Positions 21,801 to 33,400 of a DNA stretch of 64,000 nt are shown piece after piece. The notes beneath the pieces are model-generated. The model did no database searches and was not told the origin of the DNA. It saw only the letters and a list, made by a program, of their open reading frames with translations. Numbering within the stretch: position 1 is the first letter of the stretch; the number at the start of each line of letters is the position of its first letter. The translations under genes and the position numbers were made by a program. Origin of the DNA: Anaspis maculata (taxonomy: Eukaryota > Arthropoda > Insecta > Coleoptera > Scraptiidae); contig OX421966.1 in assembly GCA_949128115.1 (NCBI GenBank), forward strand, positions 5,642,001 through 5,706,000, in the 5' to 3' direction.

Positions 21801-21888
21801 TCAAACTTACAGACTGATGGCGGCTTTACAGAACTTCGTTTGTCGCCAGCGACAGTCCTCCACTCCACTGTAGTTTAATAATTTGAAT
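18770..21888. repeat. Giant palindrome 1 (3.1 kb, near-perfect arms)
   Basis: Left arm 18770 to ~20220 pairs with right arm ~20410 to 21888. At three widely spaced sites the paired coordinates add to 40655-40657, so the arms have almost no net indels over 1.3 kb. The centre is near 20328 with a short unpaired loop. No gene is visible; every open frame in it is mirrored in the other arm. Confidence 0.92.
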
Positions 21889-22689
21889 GACACCCTAATT
21901 ACGTGCGAGACCCTGCGGCTAATCAATGACAGAACTTCGTTTGTCGCCAGCGACAGTCCCCCACTCTTTCTATGAATAAAGCTTTTTACTGAGGAAAAAG
22001 TCATAAACATTGAAATCACATAATTTCAAGAGCTCAACAGAACTTATCGTATGTCGCCGGTGACAGTGTCGCTGGCCAATAGGATTCGATCTGCCTGTAC
22101 TCCCTTACCTCCCTCTATAGGGTGTTTCATGACTTATACGACATAGCTTAAGGATAGATCCAGTTTTTTGAGGCGGATCCGGATCTGGCATCGAAATTTT
22201 TCTAAGATACTGCGTTTCAAAGTTACAGGGTGATTTATGTATTTTGGTCAAAACTTTGATAGGTCATAACTTTGGAGCAAATGAATGGAATCGAATGAAA
22301 TTTGACAGGAAATGTCTCTCACCATGAACAATCACAATGACCAACAAGGCATGGAAAAATCCAGGGCCGGACTAAAAAAAATGGCCCCCATCAATTCTTG
22401 GGGCAAAAAAGCCATTTTCGCATCGGATTCCTAAAAAAATGCCATTGTATTTGGAAAGTTGAGAAAAAATGCTACAGAATCAGCTATCCAATACGAACGG
22501 CACACCTCAGTAGGTTTAGTAAAAAAATAAAATAAAAAAAATTGAAAATTTTAATAGCGATAATTCCTGAATGATTTGAGATAATTCATCGCAATTACTA
22601 CTTTTCAAACAGGAAACGAGCAACATTTAAAAAAAAATCAAAACTCCTAACAATAGGTGATAAATACATTAAATGTTATTAACAAATAG

Positions 22690-23190
22690 TTTTTAAAATA
22701 CCCTCCCCCAACTTCGACGCATTTTCCACATCTCGTCACTAAATGTCTAGTGGCTTTTCGAATGGTTGGTGTATTGTTCCGCGTTTCATTAGCAGCTGCA
22801 ATGATCTCTTCTCTACAATCCTTCCTGGTATTCATTTCCGTCTTGTAGACCTCTAGATCTTCCATGTGGCCCCATACATAGTAATCTAGGACTGTGAGAT
22901 CAGGAGATCTGGGAGCCAGGAATGAGGACCCCCGCGACCAATCCAGCCATGGGGGTATTCTGCGTACAAGTGTTCTCTGACGTTTAATGAAAAATGAGGC
23001 GGTACCCCATTTTGTTGAAAATAGGCAAAACCTCGGGCAAAACATTTTGGAGGAAGTTTAGATAGCCTTCCCCCGTCAGCCGTTCCTCAAAGAAATGTAG
23101 CCCAATTAAAGTGTCGTCAACCACTCCGCACCACAAATTCAGTGAAAACCTCCGCTGAGAGTTCTTTTGTACCGTGGCATGAGGGTTTTC
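22690..23190 (-). pseudogene. Broken IS630/Tc1-mariner-type DDE transposase
   Basis: Read across frames from 23190 down: WAHENPHAT, SLNLWCGVVDDTLIG, FFEERLTGEGYLNFLQNVLP, then APRSPDLTVLDYYVWGHMED and the C-terminus CVEVGGGYF. This is the order of blocks in the transposase family widely annotated in insects as DUF4817/Tc3-like; the D of SPDLT..D and the second D of GVVDD fit catalytic positions. At least two frameshifts. The helix-turn-helix and first Asp region are missing. Confidence 0.8.
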
Positions 23191-23759
23191 ATGTGCCCAT
23201 AAGTGGGAATTTTTCAGTTTCAGTTTTGAAGGTTCTCTTCATTTTTTTCGTTTCTCCTCGGTTCCGTTTCGCCACCCGTGTTGTGCGAGGGCGATTTCGG
23301 ACTTCTCATTATTGTTACTGTGTATCACTCCATTTTTCAACCCACAACCTACCCTACCGTGACGCGCTGGACATCAGCGGACCATGCACAGAGAGCGCTC
23401 TCTCCATATCACGGCGCTGGACGTCACAAGGTAGGTCCTTTTTCATTTTCTTACTTTAATACCCAAGACAGTGCATCCCAGCTAAAACATCTCGGCGTGA
23501 TTTTTTCAGAAACCGTTCAACCAATACAATTCTTCTTTTTTTGTGGAAATAAGCCCTAAATCTAAGCTTCAATTAGAGAGGTGCCGGTGTCTGCAGCTGC
23601 TCTACTTCCCAAAATATGGCAATTTGCACAGGCCCCGAAACAACAGGCACATAATTATGGAGATTTATGATTAGGAAGAAGAACAACTCTACATCAGAAT
23701 GCAATTGGAGCACTGTCTTAATTTTCCATCAAACGCCAAAGAATACTTGGATGCAGAAT

Positions 23760-24040
23760 ACCCCCATCGCTGGATTGATCGCGGGGGTCCTCATTCCTGA
23801 CTCCCAGATCTCCTGATCTCACAGTCCTAGATTACTATGCATGGGGCCGCATGAAAGATTTAGAGGTCTACAAGACGGAAATGAATACCAGGAAGGATTG
23901 TAGAGAGAAGATCATCGCAGCTGCTAATGAAACGCGGAACAATACACCAACCATTCGAAAAGCCACTAGACATTTAGTGACGAGATGTGGAAAATGCGTC
24001 GAAGTTGGGGGAGGGTATTTTGAAAACCATTGGTTATAAC
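23760..24040 (+). pseudogene. Mirror copy of the transposase C-terminus
   Basis: The right arm of palindrome 2 repeats the last ~90 codons on the plus strand (KDLEVYKTEMNTRKDCREKI to VEVGGGYFENH). It is the inverted duplicate of 22680-22960. Confidence 0.8.
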
Positions 24041-24644
24041 ATGTAATGTATTTATCACCTTTTGTTAGGAGTTTTGATTTCTTTTTTCAAATGTTGCTCG
24101 TTTCCTGTTTGAAAAGTAGTAATTGCGATGAATTATCTCAAATCATTCAGGAAATATCGCTATTAAAATTTTCAATTTTTTTATTTAATTTTTTTTACTA
24201 AACCTACTGAGGTGTGCCGTTCGTATTGGATAGCTGATTCTGTAGCATTTTTTCTCAACTTTCCAAATACAATGGCATTTTTTTAGTAATCCGATGCGAA
24301 AATGGCTCTTTTGCCCCAAGAATTGATGGGGCCATTTTTTTTAGTCCGGCCCTGAATTTTTTCATGCCTTGTTGGTCATTGTGATTGTTCGTGGTAAGAG
24401 ACATTTCCCGTAAAATTTTATTCGATTCCATTCATTTGCTCCAAAGTTATGACCTATGAAAGTTTTGACCAAAATACATAAATCACCCTGTAACTTTGAA
24501 ACGCAGGATCTTCGAAAAATTTCGAAGCCAGATCCGGATCCGCCTCAAAAAACTGGATCTATCCTTAAGCTATGTCGTATAAGTCATGAAACACCCTGTA
24601 TGTCCCGCGACAAGAGATTCTGTCGTCGTGTCGTTCAAATTATT

Positions 24645-27010
24645 TTACGAAATTAAATCGGGAGGGGACATTATTACGGCTTCAACTTTCTATCACGTAG
24701 TAAACTTTAGTACGACTTACTATCACGAAGTAAAGTTGAGAAGGAGTTTACTACGTGATAGTAAGTCGTACTTGAGTCCCCTCCGGATTTCATTCCGTAA
24801 TTCTATCTCGTAGTAAACTCCCTCTTAACTTTACTACGTGATAGTAACTCGTACTGAAGTTTACTTCGTGATAGTAAGTCGTACTAAAGTTAACTTCGTG
24901 ATAGTAACTCGTACTTAAGTTAACTATGTGATAGTAAGTCGTACCAAAGTCCCCTCCTGATTTAATTTTGTGTTACTATCTCGTAGTAAACTCTCCCCTC
25001 CACTTTACTTCGTGATAGTAGGTCGTACTAAAGTTCACTTCGTGATAGTAACTCATACTAAAGTCTCCCTCCCCACTTAATTTTGCGATACTATCACGTA
25101 GTAAAGTTAGGAGGGAGTTTACTACGAGATAGTATTACTAGTATTATTAGTATAAAATTAAATCCGGACGGAACTTGAGTACGGCTTACTATCACGAAGT
25201 AAACTTCTTCTCAACTTTACTTCGTGATAGTAAGTCGTACTTAAACTCCTTCTCAACTTTACTTCGTGGTAGTAAAGTCGTACTTAAGTTTACTACGAGA
25301 TAGTAAGTCGTACTAAAGTCCCCTCCCGATTTAATTTCGTGTTACTATCTCGTAGTAGACTCTTCCCTTTCAACTTTACTTCGTGATAGTAAGTCGTACG
25401 AAAGTTTACTACGTGATAGTAACTCGTACTAAAGTCCCCCCCCCGATTTAATTTCGTAATACTATCTCGTAGTGAACTCCCTCTTAACTTTACTACGTGC
25501 TACGTGATAGTAACTTGTACTAAAGTTTACTTCGTGATAGTAAGTCGTACTGAAGTTTACTTTGTAATAGTAAGTCGTACTAAAGTTTACTACGCGATAG
25601 TAAGTCGTACTAAAGTCCCCTACCGATTTAATTTCGTGTTACTATCTCGTAGCATGTCGAAACTGCCCCGCCCCATACCATTCTAAAATGCTAGATTCGT
25701 ATGGGGCGGGGCAGTTTCGACATGCTACGAGATAGTAACACGAAATTAAATCGGGAGGGGACTTTAGTACGACTTACTATCGCGTTGTAAACTTTAGTAC
25801 GACTCACTATTACAAAGTAAACTTTAGTACGACTTACTATCACGAAGTAAACTTTAGTACAAGTTACTATCACGTAGCACGTAGTAAAGTTAAGAGGGAG
25901 TTCACTACGAGATAGTATTACGAAATTAAATCGGGGGGGGGGGGGACTTTAGTACGAGTTACTATCACGTAGTAAACTTTCGTACGACTTACTATCACGA
26001 AGTAAAGTTGAAAGGGAAGAGTTTACTACGAGATAGTAACACGAAATTAAATCGGGAGGGGACTTTAGTACGACTTACTATCTCGTAGTAAACTTTAGTA
26101 CGACTTTACTACCACGAAGTAAAGTTGAGAAGGAGTTTAAGTACGACTTACTATCACGAAGTAAAGTTGAGAAGAAGTTTACTTCGTGATAGTAAGCCGT
26201 ACTCAAGTCCCGTCCGGATTTAATTTAATACTAATAATACTAGTAATACTATCTCGTAGTAAACTCCCTCCTAACTTTACTACGTGATAGTATCACAAAG
26301 TTAAGTGGGGAGGGAGGGGGACTTTAGTACGAGTTACTATCACGAAGTGAACTTTAATACGACCTACTATCACAAAGTAAAGTGGAGGGGAGAGTTTACT
26401 ACGAGATAGTAACACAAAATTAAATGGAGAGGGGACTTTAGTACGACTTACTATCACATAGTAAACTCAAGTACGAGTTACTATCACGAAGTTAACTTTA
26501 GTACGAGTTACTATCACGAAGTAAACTTTAGTACGAGTTACTATCACGTAGTAAAGTTAAGAGGGAGTTTACTACGAGATAGTATTACGAAATTAAATCC
26601 GGAGGGGGAGGGGACTTAAGTACGACTTACTATCACGTAGTAAACTCCTTCTCAACTTTACTTCGTGATAGTAAGTCGTACTAAAGTTTACTACGTGATA
26701 GAAAGTCGAAGCCGTACTAAAGTCCCCTTCCGATTTAATTTCGTAATACTATCTCGTAGCAAACTCCCTCTCAACTTTACTACGTGATAGTAACTCGTAC
26801 TAAAGTTTACTACGTGATAGTGAGTCGTACTGGAGTTTACTTCGGAATAGTAAGTCGTACTAAAGTTTACTACGTGATAGTAAGTCGTAGTAAAGTTCCC
26901 TCCCGATTTAATTTTGTGTTGCTATCTTGTAGTAAACTCTTCCCTCCACTTTACTTCGTGATAGTAAGTCGTACTAAAGTCCCCCTTTCCACTTAACTTT
27001 GTGATACTAT
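24645..27010. repeat. Palindrome 3: ~30-bp minisatellite arranged as an inverted array
   Basis: Built of ~30-bp units such as TTTACTACGTGATAGTAAGT with C-rich separators. The array reverses about a centre at 25688, where CATGTCGAAACTGCCCCGCC (25653-) meets its exact reverse complement (ending 25724). The right side extends ~270 bp beyond the left. Valine/serine-rich open frames here are repeat artefacts. Confidence 0.92.
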
Positions 27011-27059
27011 CACGAAGTTGATCCAAATTTTTTCATAATAAATAATATGTCCCTTCAGC

Positions 27060-27980
27060 TGCTCCGTAGATTCCCCATCAAAAATAGACCAGGAAAAAAT
27101 ATAACTTCGATGGCCTAAAATGCTCCGTTGAAAAGTTACAGGGTGTTCAAGTCAACTTTTTAAAATCGATTTTTCTACATAAGTTTTGAACCGTTCAACC
27201 GATTTTGTTCAAATTTATCAATATATCAATATCGGATAATAGCGACGTGTTTGAAAAAAAAATCAGGGGCGTAGATAATGGGAGGTGTCCTCATATCCCC
27301 CCCCCCCCTATTTTTCACACCTCTAGCTTTTTTTTCCACGCTCAATTTAGAAAAAAAAGTTACTCATGCAAAATTTTGATTAGAAGCTTCGTTTTTGAGA
27401 TATTTGGGTTTGAAACTTTGGAAAACATCTCGAAGAAATTGCCAATTCAAAAAAATTCATTATTTCTCAGCAGAAATCGGTTCTCTAGATTTTTTAAGTC
27501 GATAAACCACCTTTTTTTTGAGAAACGAGAAGTTTTCAGGGAAAAAAAATGGGCTCATTGGAAGTGGCGATTTCGAGATGTTTTCCAAAGTTTCAAACCC
27601 AAATATCCCGAAAACGAAGCCTCAGATCAAAATTTTGCGAAAGTGACTTTTTTATAAATTGAACCTAGAATCCAAAAATAAGAACAATTGGAATAATATT
27701 TAGCTAGGGAGATAAAAAATAGGGAGGGAAATATGAGGACACCCCCCTTTATCTACGCCCCTGATTTTTTTTTGGAACACGTTGCTATTATCCAATAAAG
27801 ACCTATTTAAGTTACTTTGTTTTAAATTTGAACAAAATCGGTTAAACGGTCTAGAAGTTATGTCAAAAAATCGATTTTAAAAAGTCAACTCGAACACCCT
27901 GTAACTTTCCAACGGAGCATTTTAGGACATCAAGGTTATATTTTTTCCTGGTCAATTTTTTATGGAGAATCTCCCCTAGA
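27060..27980. mobile_element. Palindrome 4: ~0.9-kb foldback element
   Basis: AGTTACAGGGTGTTC (left, ending 27148) pairs with GAACACCCTGTAACT (right, from 27892); centre near 27520. Contains runs of C on the left and a mirrored G/C tract on the right. Confidence 0.85.
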
Positions 27981-28010
27981 AGTTTGTAACGGTGATTGCG
28001 AAACACCCAG

Positions 28011-28813
28011 TACAGGTGTCCCAAAATTATTGCAACAAAATTCACAGGGAGATAGAAACATGAAAAATAATGGGACTTTCCGGATAAACATACTTTCGTG
28101 AACGTTTAATAACGGAGATACAGGCCTTCACAGTTGTTTTTTAAAAACAGTTTTTTGCATAACTTTTGAACCGTTCAACCGATTTCATTCAAATTTGAAT
28201 CAAAGCTTACTGAAACAAGTCTCTATTGAACAATGATAACGCATTTCATCAAACATTTTTAACGGCGAAGATAATGGGGATACCCTCCCCCTTTTTCCGC
28301 TATTTTTCAAAGTAACTCTTGCAAAATTTTGATTAGAGAAACAGGAATTTTCAGAAAATAAAATTTGGACCCTGGAAAGTGGCGATTTTGAGATGTTTTC
28401 CGTAGTTTCAAACCTAAATATCTCGAAAATGAAGCGTCTAATCAAAATTTTGCAACAGTAACTTTTTCTCTAAATTGAACATACAACTCAAAAATTGGAA
28501 CCATTTCCAAAAATATTCAAGGAGGTGAGAAATAGGGGAAAAAGGGGAACGGTACCCCCTTATATCTTCATCCCTAAAAACGTTTGAAGAAATGCGTTAT
28601 TATTGTTCAATAGAGACCTGTTTTAGTAAACTTTGGTTCAAATTTGAATGAAATCAGTTTAACCGTTCAAAAGTTATGCACAAAAACAACTTTGAAGGCC
28701 TGTATCTCCGTTATTATACGTTTGCGAGGGTATGTTTGTTCAGAAAGTCCCCTTATTTTTCAATTTTCTATCTCCCTGTGAATTTTGTTGCATTAATTTC
28801 GGGACATCTGTAT
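28011..28813. mobile_element. Palindrome 5: ~0.8-kb foldback element
   Basis: Ends TACAGGTGTCCCAAAATTAT and ...CGGGACATCTGTA; arms share CTATCTCCCTGTGAA and CGTTATTA-type blocks. Flanked by TA. Same family as 10480-10865. Confidence 0.85.
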
Positions 28814-29136
28814 ACTCAATTATAATATAGGTACTTACAATTATTATTGTTTCGTTCGATGGTTCACGACGTTCACAAATCACAATCAAGGCTAGGCGAA
28901 TAGGAATAATACAATAAAGTTGAAGAAAGTACCTGTCGCAGCTTGCAGAAGCTAAAAGGTAGAAATTAATGCCAACACAGTCGCAGACACGGTTCAGCTC
29001 TTTTGGATTGAACGGCGGGGGTAAATATTTTTCTACGAAAAAGCATTAACTTTAGATTTTTTAATAATTACTGGTTAAACGATTATTCATTATCCAAATT
29101 CCAATGTATTTAAGAATTACTTAATAGTACTTGATA

Positions 29137-29406
29137 TTAAGCAATGTGTGTGCGTCGGGCGACAGACATAGATCTGATAAATGGCTCAAGGACGTCATTT
29201 CCTAGTGTTTTTCGTCTGTAATGTGTTGGCCCAGTGTTGGCCGATCCATGATGCTTGTGTACTTCCGACTGCCATTCTAGAAGTTTCCATCGGTTCTCTC
29301 GCAAATTCCACACTAAGCCGCGGCATGTGGCTTCAAGACGTCTCTCAAACAGTCCAGCACTTTTGAGTGTATCAACTAGCGTGTTATGAAGCGGCACCTC
29401 CGCCAT
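29137..29406 (-). CDS. Uncharacterised 89-codon open frame
   Basis: Starts MAEVPLHNTLVDTLKSAGLF and is basic in the middle (RENRWKLLEWQ). I do not recognise it. Base composition is higher in GC than the surroundings, as in an exon or an old element. It lies 0.9 kb downstream of the GMPS stop codon, on the same strand. No clear promoter or splice sites; it may be chance. Confidence 0.2.
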   Translation of the reverse strand: MAEVPLHNTLVDTLKSAGLFERRLEATCRGLVWNLRENRWKLLEWQSEVHKHHGSANTGPTHYRRKTLGNDVLEPFIRSMSVARRTHIA

Positions 29407-29639
29407 TTGGGCAGATGTTTCTTACTCGGTCATTGGAATCTCCACCTAAATTAAATGGTCCAAACTATCGCGTATGTTCTCGAATGCGTAACACGCCGAT
29501 CGAACGGTCTAGAAGGACCGGGTGTGCTCTCAAATGCACAGCAGAATCGCCACTCGTGACAATATTATTCATCAAGCAGAACGCTCCTCCCAGCGCGCTA
29601 CATCTACTAGAAACCGCCATATGAGCGGTACTGAAAATT

Positions 29640-30341
29640 CAGTGAAAATATCCCTGAATTCATGTTATTGTTGTAGACATAACTGTACAATAAAACAACC
29701 AACTTCAATAGAATTGACTTTTAATAACACATTAAAACAAAAAGGTAGAGGAAAAAATAAGTTACTAAACATAGTGCGCAAAATCCGCCAAGTATTGTAA
29801 AAATTTCAACCAAAAATATACACAAAAAAGGAACCAGTTCCACTCTCGTAAATTATTCAGAATTACATCACGTGGTTTTTCTTTTTGTTCATAACATTCT
29901 CTGGCAGTGCACTAAACGCAAAACAGTTTATTAAATTTCTTGTTGTTTCTTTCAATCATTTTTGAGCCGCAAGTGAAGTATTTTTCAACAAAACACATTC
30001 ATTTATCGGGGGGCGGGAGGGGGCGATGTCAACAACCGTTATTATACAATATATTTTTTTCAATAATAATAATAATAATTATAATAAGAATAAAAAGAGG
30101 GCTGAAGAGGAGAATTGGGGGGTAGGCGCGCGGAGCTTTTCTAACGAAAATTTTTTCTCATTTTCACAATAATTATCTGATAATTAATTATTATTATTAA
30201 TTTACGATGCCTTCTGTGTGGTGGGGACGGGGGGCGGGTGATCGGAGGTGGCAGGTGTATCATAGTGATGAGAAACTGCAGGGAGAGAGATGAGGGAATG
30301 GGAACGAGGAGGATCACAATCTACACTTCAAAAAATCACCA
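29640..30341. other. GMPS 3' flank, no gene seen
   Basis: Includes an AAT-rich tract at 30063-30090 and G-rich patches. The GMPS 3' UTR should lie just below 30342, but no clear polyadenylation signal stands out. Confidence 0.5.
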
Positions 30342-30443
30342 TCATTCCCATTCGGTCGTGCCGGGCGGCTTCGAAGTCAAGTCGTACAGCACCCTGGAGA
30401 TTCCGGGCACTTGCAGGACTTCCGTTACCATCTTCTGGACCAC
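30342..30443 (-). CDS. GMPS: GMPS last exon
   Basis: 33 codons plus [23 protein letters not shown], then [13 protein letters not shown]. The TTEWE terminus is the near-universal end of GMP synthase. TTTTCAG acceptor. Confidence 0.97.
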   Translation of the reverse strand: MVQKMVTEVLQVPGISRVLYDLTSKPPGTTEWE

Positions 30444-33400
30444 CTGAAAAAAAATTACGGAACGTAACACCAGGAATACAACCACATATACATCAGTGTC
30501 GCGGCTTTATTCATTAGAATAAGCGAATGAAAATGTGTTGTGTTGATAGAATGGTACGATGCTGACTTGATGCTAACGTTTTGACAGATAGTTGTCTACA
30601 TGTGCTATGTATAATGTGGCATTCATCACCACCCCATCGCGCGAGGCAGGCCCCAAGCGGGTGAGTGCACTGTATTGGAAAATTTTCTCCACATGGAAAC
30701 TCGTATCCATTTCCTGTATGAATCTTTGTCATACCTGTTTGCTGTTTTAGTATGAGCTACAGTAGGTAGTACTATTACTCAGTGATGAGCATCAGAATAT
30801 GAAACTCTAGCAGAGAGAATTTTCATTCCATTTTCTATAGTACCGCCGCGCTTGGTCATCATTTTCTTCAGTGGCCACCACAACCTAACAGCATTAGCGA
30901 AGAGCCACCCACCAATCGGTGACGACATAACGTTGGCATTTTGCATTTCAAATTCTGTAGACACCGTTGACAGTTGAAACGACGTGAACGCCCTCTACAT
31001 GCAATCGCCCTGGCCGAAGCCTGATTTTGTGTCAATGTACGAAAATTAGCAATACAGAGAAATGACTTATTGGGTGGTGATCCTTCGAAATACTTACATC
31101 GACTGGCAGCTGTTTGCCAGGTACGGCCGGCACGCCCGTCATAAAATCATTGGTGCAGAAAGGCCGGATGACTATCGACCTCTGACAAGACGGAATCCTC
31201 AGCGCCTGGTCCCTATCGAAATGCAACGGCAACAGGATGATCGGCATCTGGCTCACCGAGTTCATGTGACCGCTATTTTGCAACACCTGTAAGAAAAAAT
31301 GACATTCAATTATTTGTTCTGATTGTAACGAAAAAAATGGTTTCAAACAATAACCCAGTTCCAACCGGCCTGACCATTTTCGTATCGTCATTTGTTCGCG
31401 GTCTCTGGTAACAGGTTGTACTTTACCTCGCCTAGGTGCCTCGGCCGACATAGCCGAGGCTTGTTTCCGTACGTCAGAGTCGGCAACAACAGTGTGCCAG
31501 CTAAACAATGCGAAAAGTAGTCGCTTTCGGCACTGACAAACATTTCCACCAGAATCGCTAGAGGTTTACATTTCAGATATAAATGCGTTCCACATGGGAG
31601 TGCTTGATTAAAAAAAAGTTCAACAATTGTGCAGGAAATGGACGTTTACCGCACTTATGCAGAAATTTAGAGTTTCCAGTGTGCGACAAGTTTTCGTTTC
31701 CCGCCTTCACAAGCTCTCAACCAGTACCACTGGAGGTTTACATTTTGAATAGAACTGCATACAAAACATTACAGCTCGATTTTGAAAGAAACCAATCCAG
31801 CAAGTGACAAAAGAGCGGAAAGTGGAATAAGACTAACAAGTGCGGAAAGCTACGATTTTTCGCGCTCGCAAGATTTTCATCTGTTATCTCAGCATGTTTA
31901 CAGTTTGGCCACAAGTACAAATCAAAAATAGTTGCTCGAATGTGAACGAAGCGAAGTAAAATGACAAACGTATCGGAAACAGACGTTTAAAACACTAGAG
32001 CAACAATAAAACAAGCCTTTGAGTAGATCAGCAGTAAAAATGACTTTTCCGGCTCGTTTCCTATGTTTTTCAGTTGAAATTTTCTATTTGATAGAGCGTC
32101 CCGTTCCGTTCCGCTAGCGCATCAATTGGGAAAATCTGCCTCACGTGGGCGAAAAGCCGTAATGCAAGTGCGAAAAGCTGGCGTTTCTCGCACTGACAAG
32201 TTTCTCAGTCAGCATCACTTGAGGTTTACAATGAGTGCAGGCTGAAGATAACAGCTCGATTTTGAAACAAAGGGAAATGAGAATCGTGCGGGAAATTGAC
32301 ATTTTTCGCACTAATGTAGGAAATAGAAGTTTTCGAAAAGAGAAGGTGATAAGAGAAAGAATGAGTTTTTCGTTTTTTTTTCTTCCAGTTTCCAGTTCAA
32401 AATTTCAGCTGGGTGGAGCACTACTAACTGATAAGCTGGCGTAATGAGTGCGAAAAGATGTCGTTTCCTGCACTCGCATGCTTCGCGGCCAGATAAATTA
32501 GACTCTTACATATTAGCCACAAGTGCACGTCGAAAATAGCCGCTCGACTTGTAGCAAAATAAATATGTCAAAAAATAACAAACGTGCCGGAATGAATTGT
32601 TTACCGCACTAGTGTAGGAATAAAAAGCCCTAAGCTAAATCGCCACGTGAAAGCGGTTTTGTTGGTGGTTCCTCTTAGTTTTCAGTTTGCGACTTTCGCT
32701 GGGTGGCAAGAATTGTCGACCTAGCGTAACGAGTGCGAAAAGCTGCCCTTTTCCGCATTCACAAGCCTCTTAGCTGATATCAGGTACTAAATACAGATAC
32801 TAGATGCTTACAGTTTGGTCGCAAGTGCAGAACGAAAATATTCGTTTCCTATTGTTTTCAGTTGAAATTTTTTATTTGATAAAGCGTTGTTTCGCTAACG
32901 CATCAATTGGGAAAATCTGGCTCACGTGTGCGAAAAGCTGTAATGCAAGTGCGAAAAGCTGGCGTTTCTCGCACTGGCAAGATTCTCAGTCAGCATCACT
33001 TGAGGTTTACAATGAGTGCAGGCTGAAGAGAACAGCTCGATTTTGAAAGAAAGTGAAATGAGAATCGTACGGGAAATGGACATTTTCGCAATAATGCAGG
33101 AAATAGAAGTTTTCAAAAAAAGAAGGTGAGTAGAGAAAGAATGAGTTTTTCGGGTATTTTCTTCCAGTGTCCAGTTTAAAATTCCGGCTGGGTGAAGCAC
33201 TACTGATAAGCTGGCGTAATGAGTGCGAAAAGCTGTCGTTTCCTGCACTGCAAGCTTCGCGGCAAAGTAAATTGAATGTTTGCACTTTTGCCGCAAGTGC
33301 ACGTCGAAAATAGCAGCTCGATTTTGGAACAAAATCTTGTCCGAAAATGACAAGCGTGAGGTAATAAGTTGTTTACCACACTAGTGTAAAAATAAGAGCC

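Larger units (their letters stand above)
22118..24600. mobile_element. Palindrome 2: foldback transposon with transposase remnant
   Basis: Arms 22118-22975 and 23745-24600 are reverse complements; paired coordinates sum to 46717-46718 at ends, middle and inner edge. Ends are TAGGGTGTTTCATGAC.../...CACCCTGTA, with a TA at the insertion point. The uninterrupted target is visible at 18720-18785, so the borders are firm. The loop and left arm encode a broken DDE transposase. Confidence 0.9.

Noticed and set aside
25504..26996. Val-Ser-Arg-Thr-Lys repeat proteins, seemingly fibrous
   Set aside because: Produced by the 30-bp minisatellite; near-identical frames exist on both strands because of the inverted layout.
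24645..27010. CRISPR-like array of ~30-bp repeats
   Set aside because: Units are contiguous variants without unique spacers, the array is inverted at its middle, and the host is a eukaryote.
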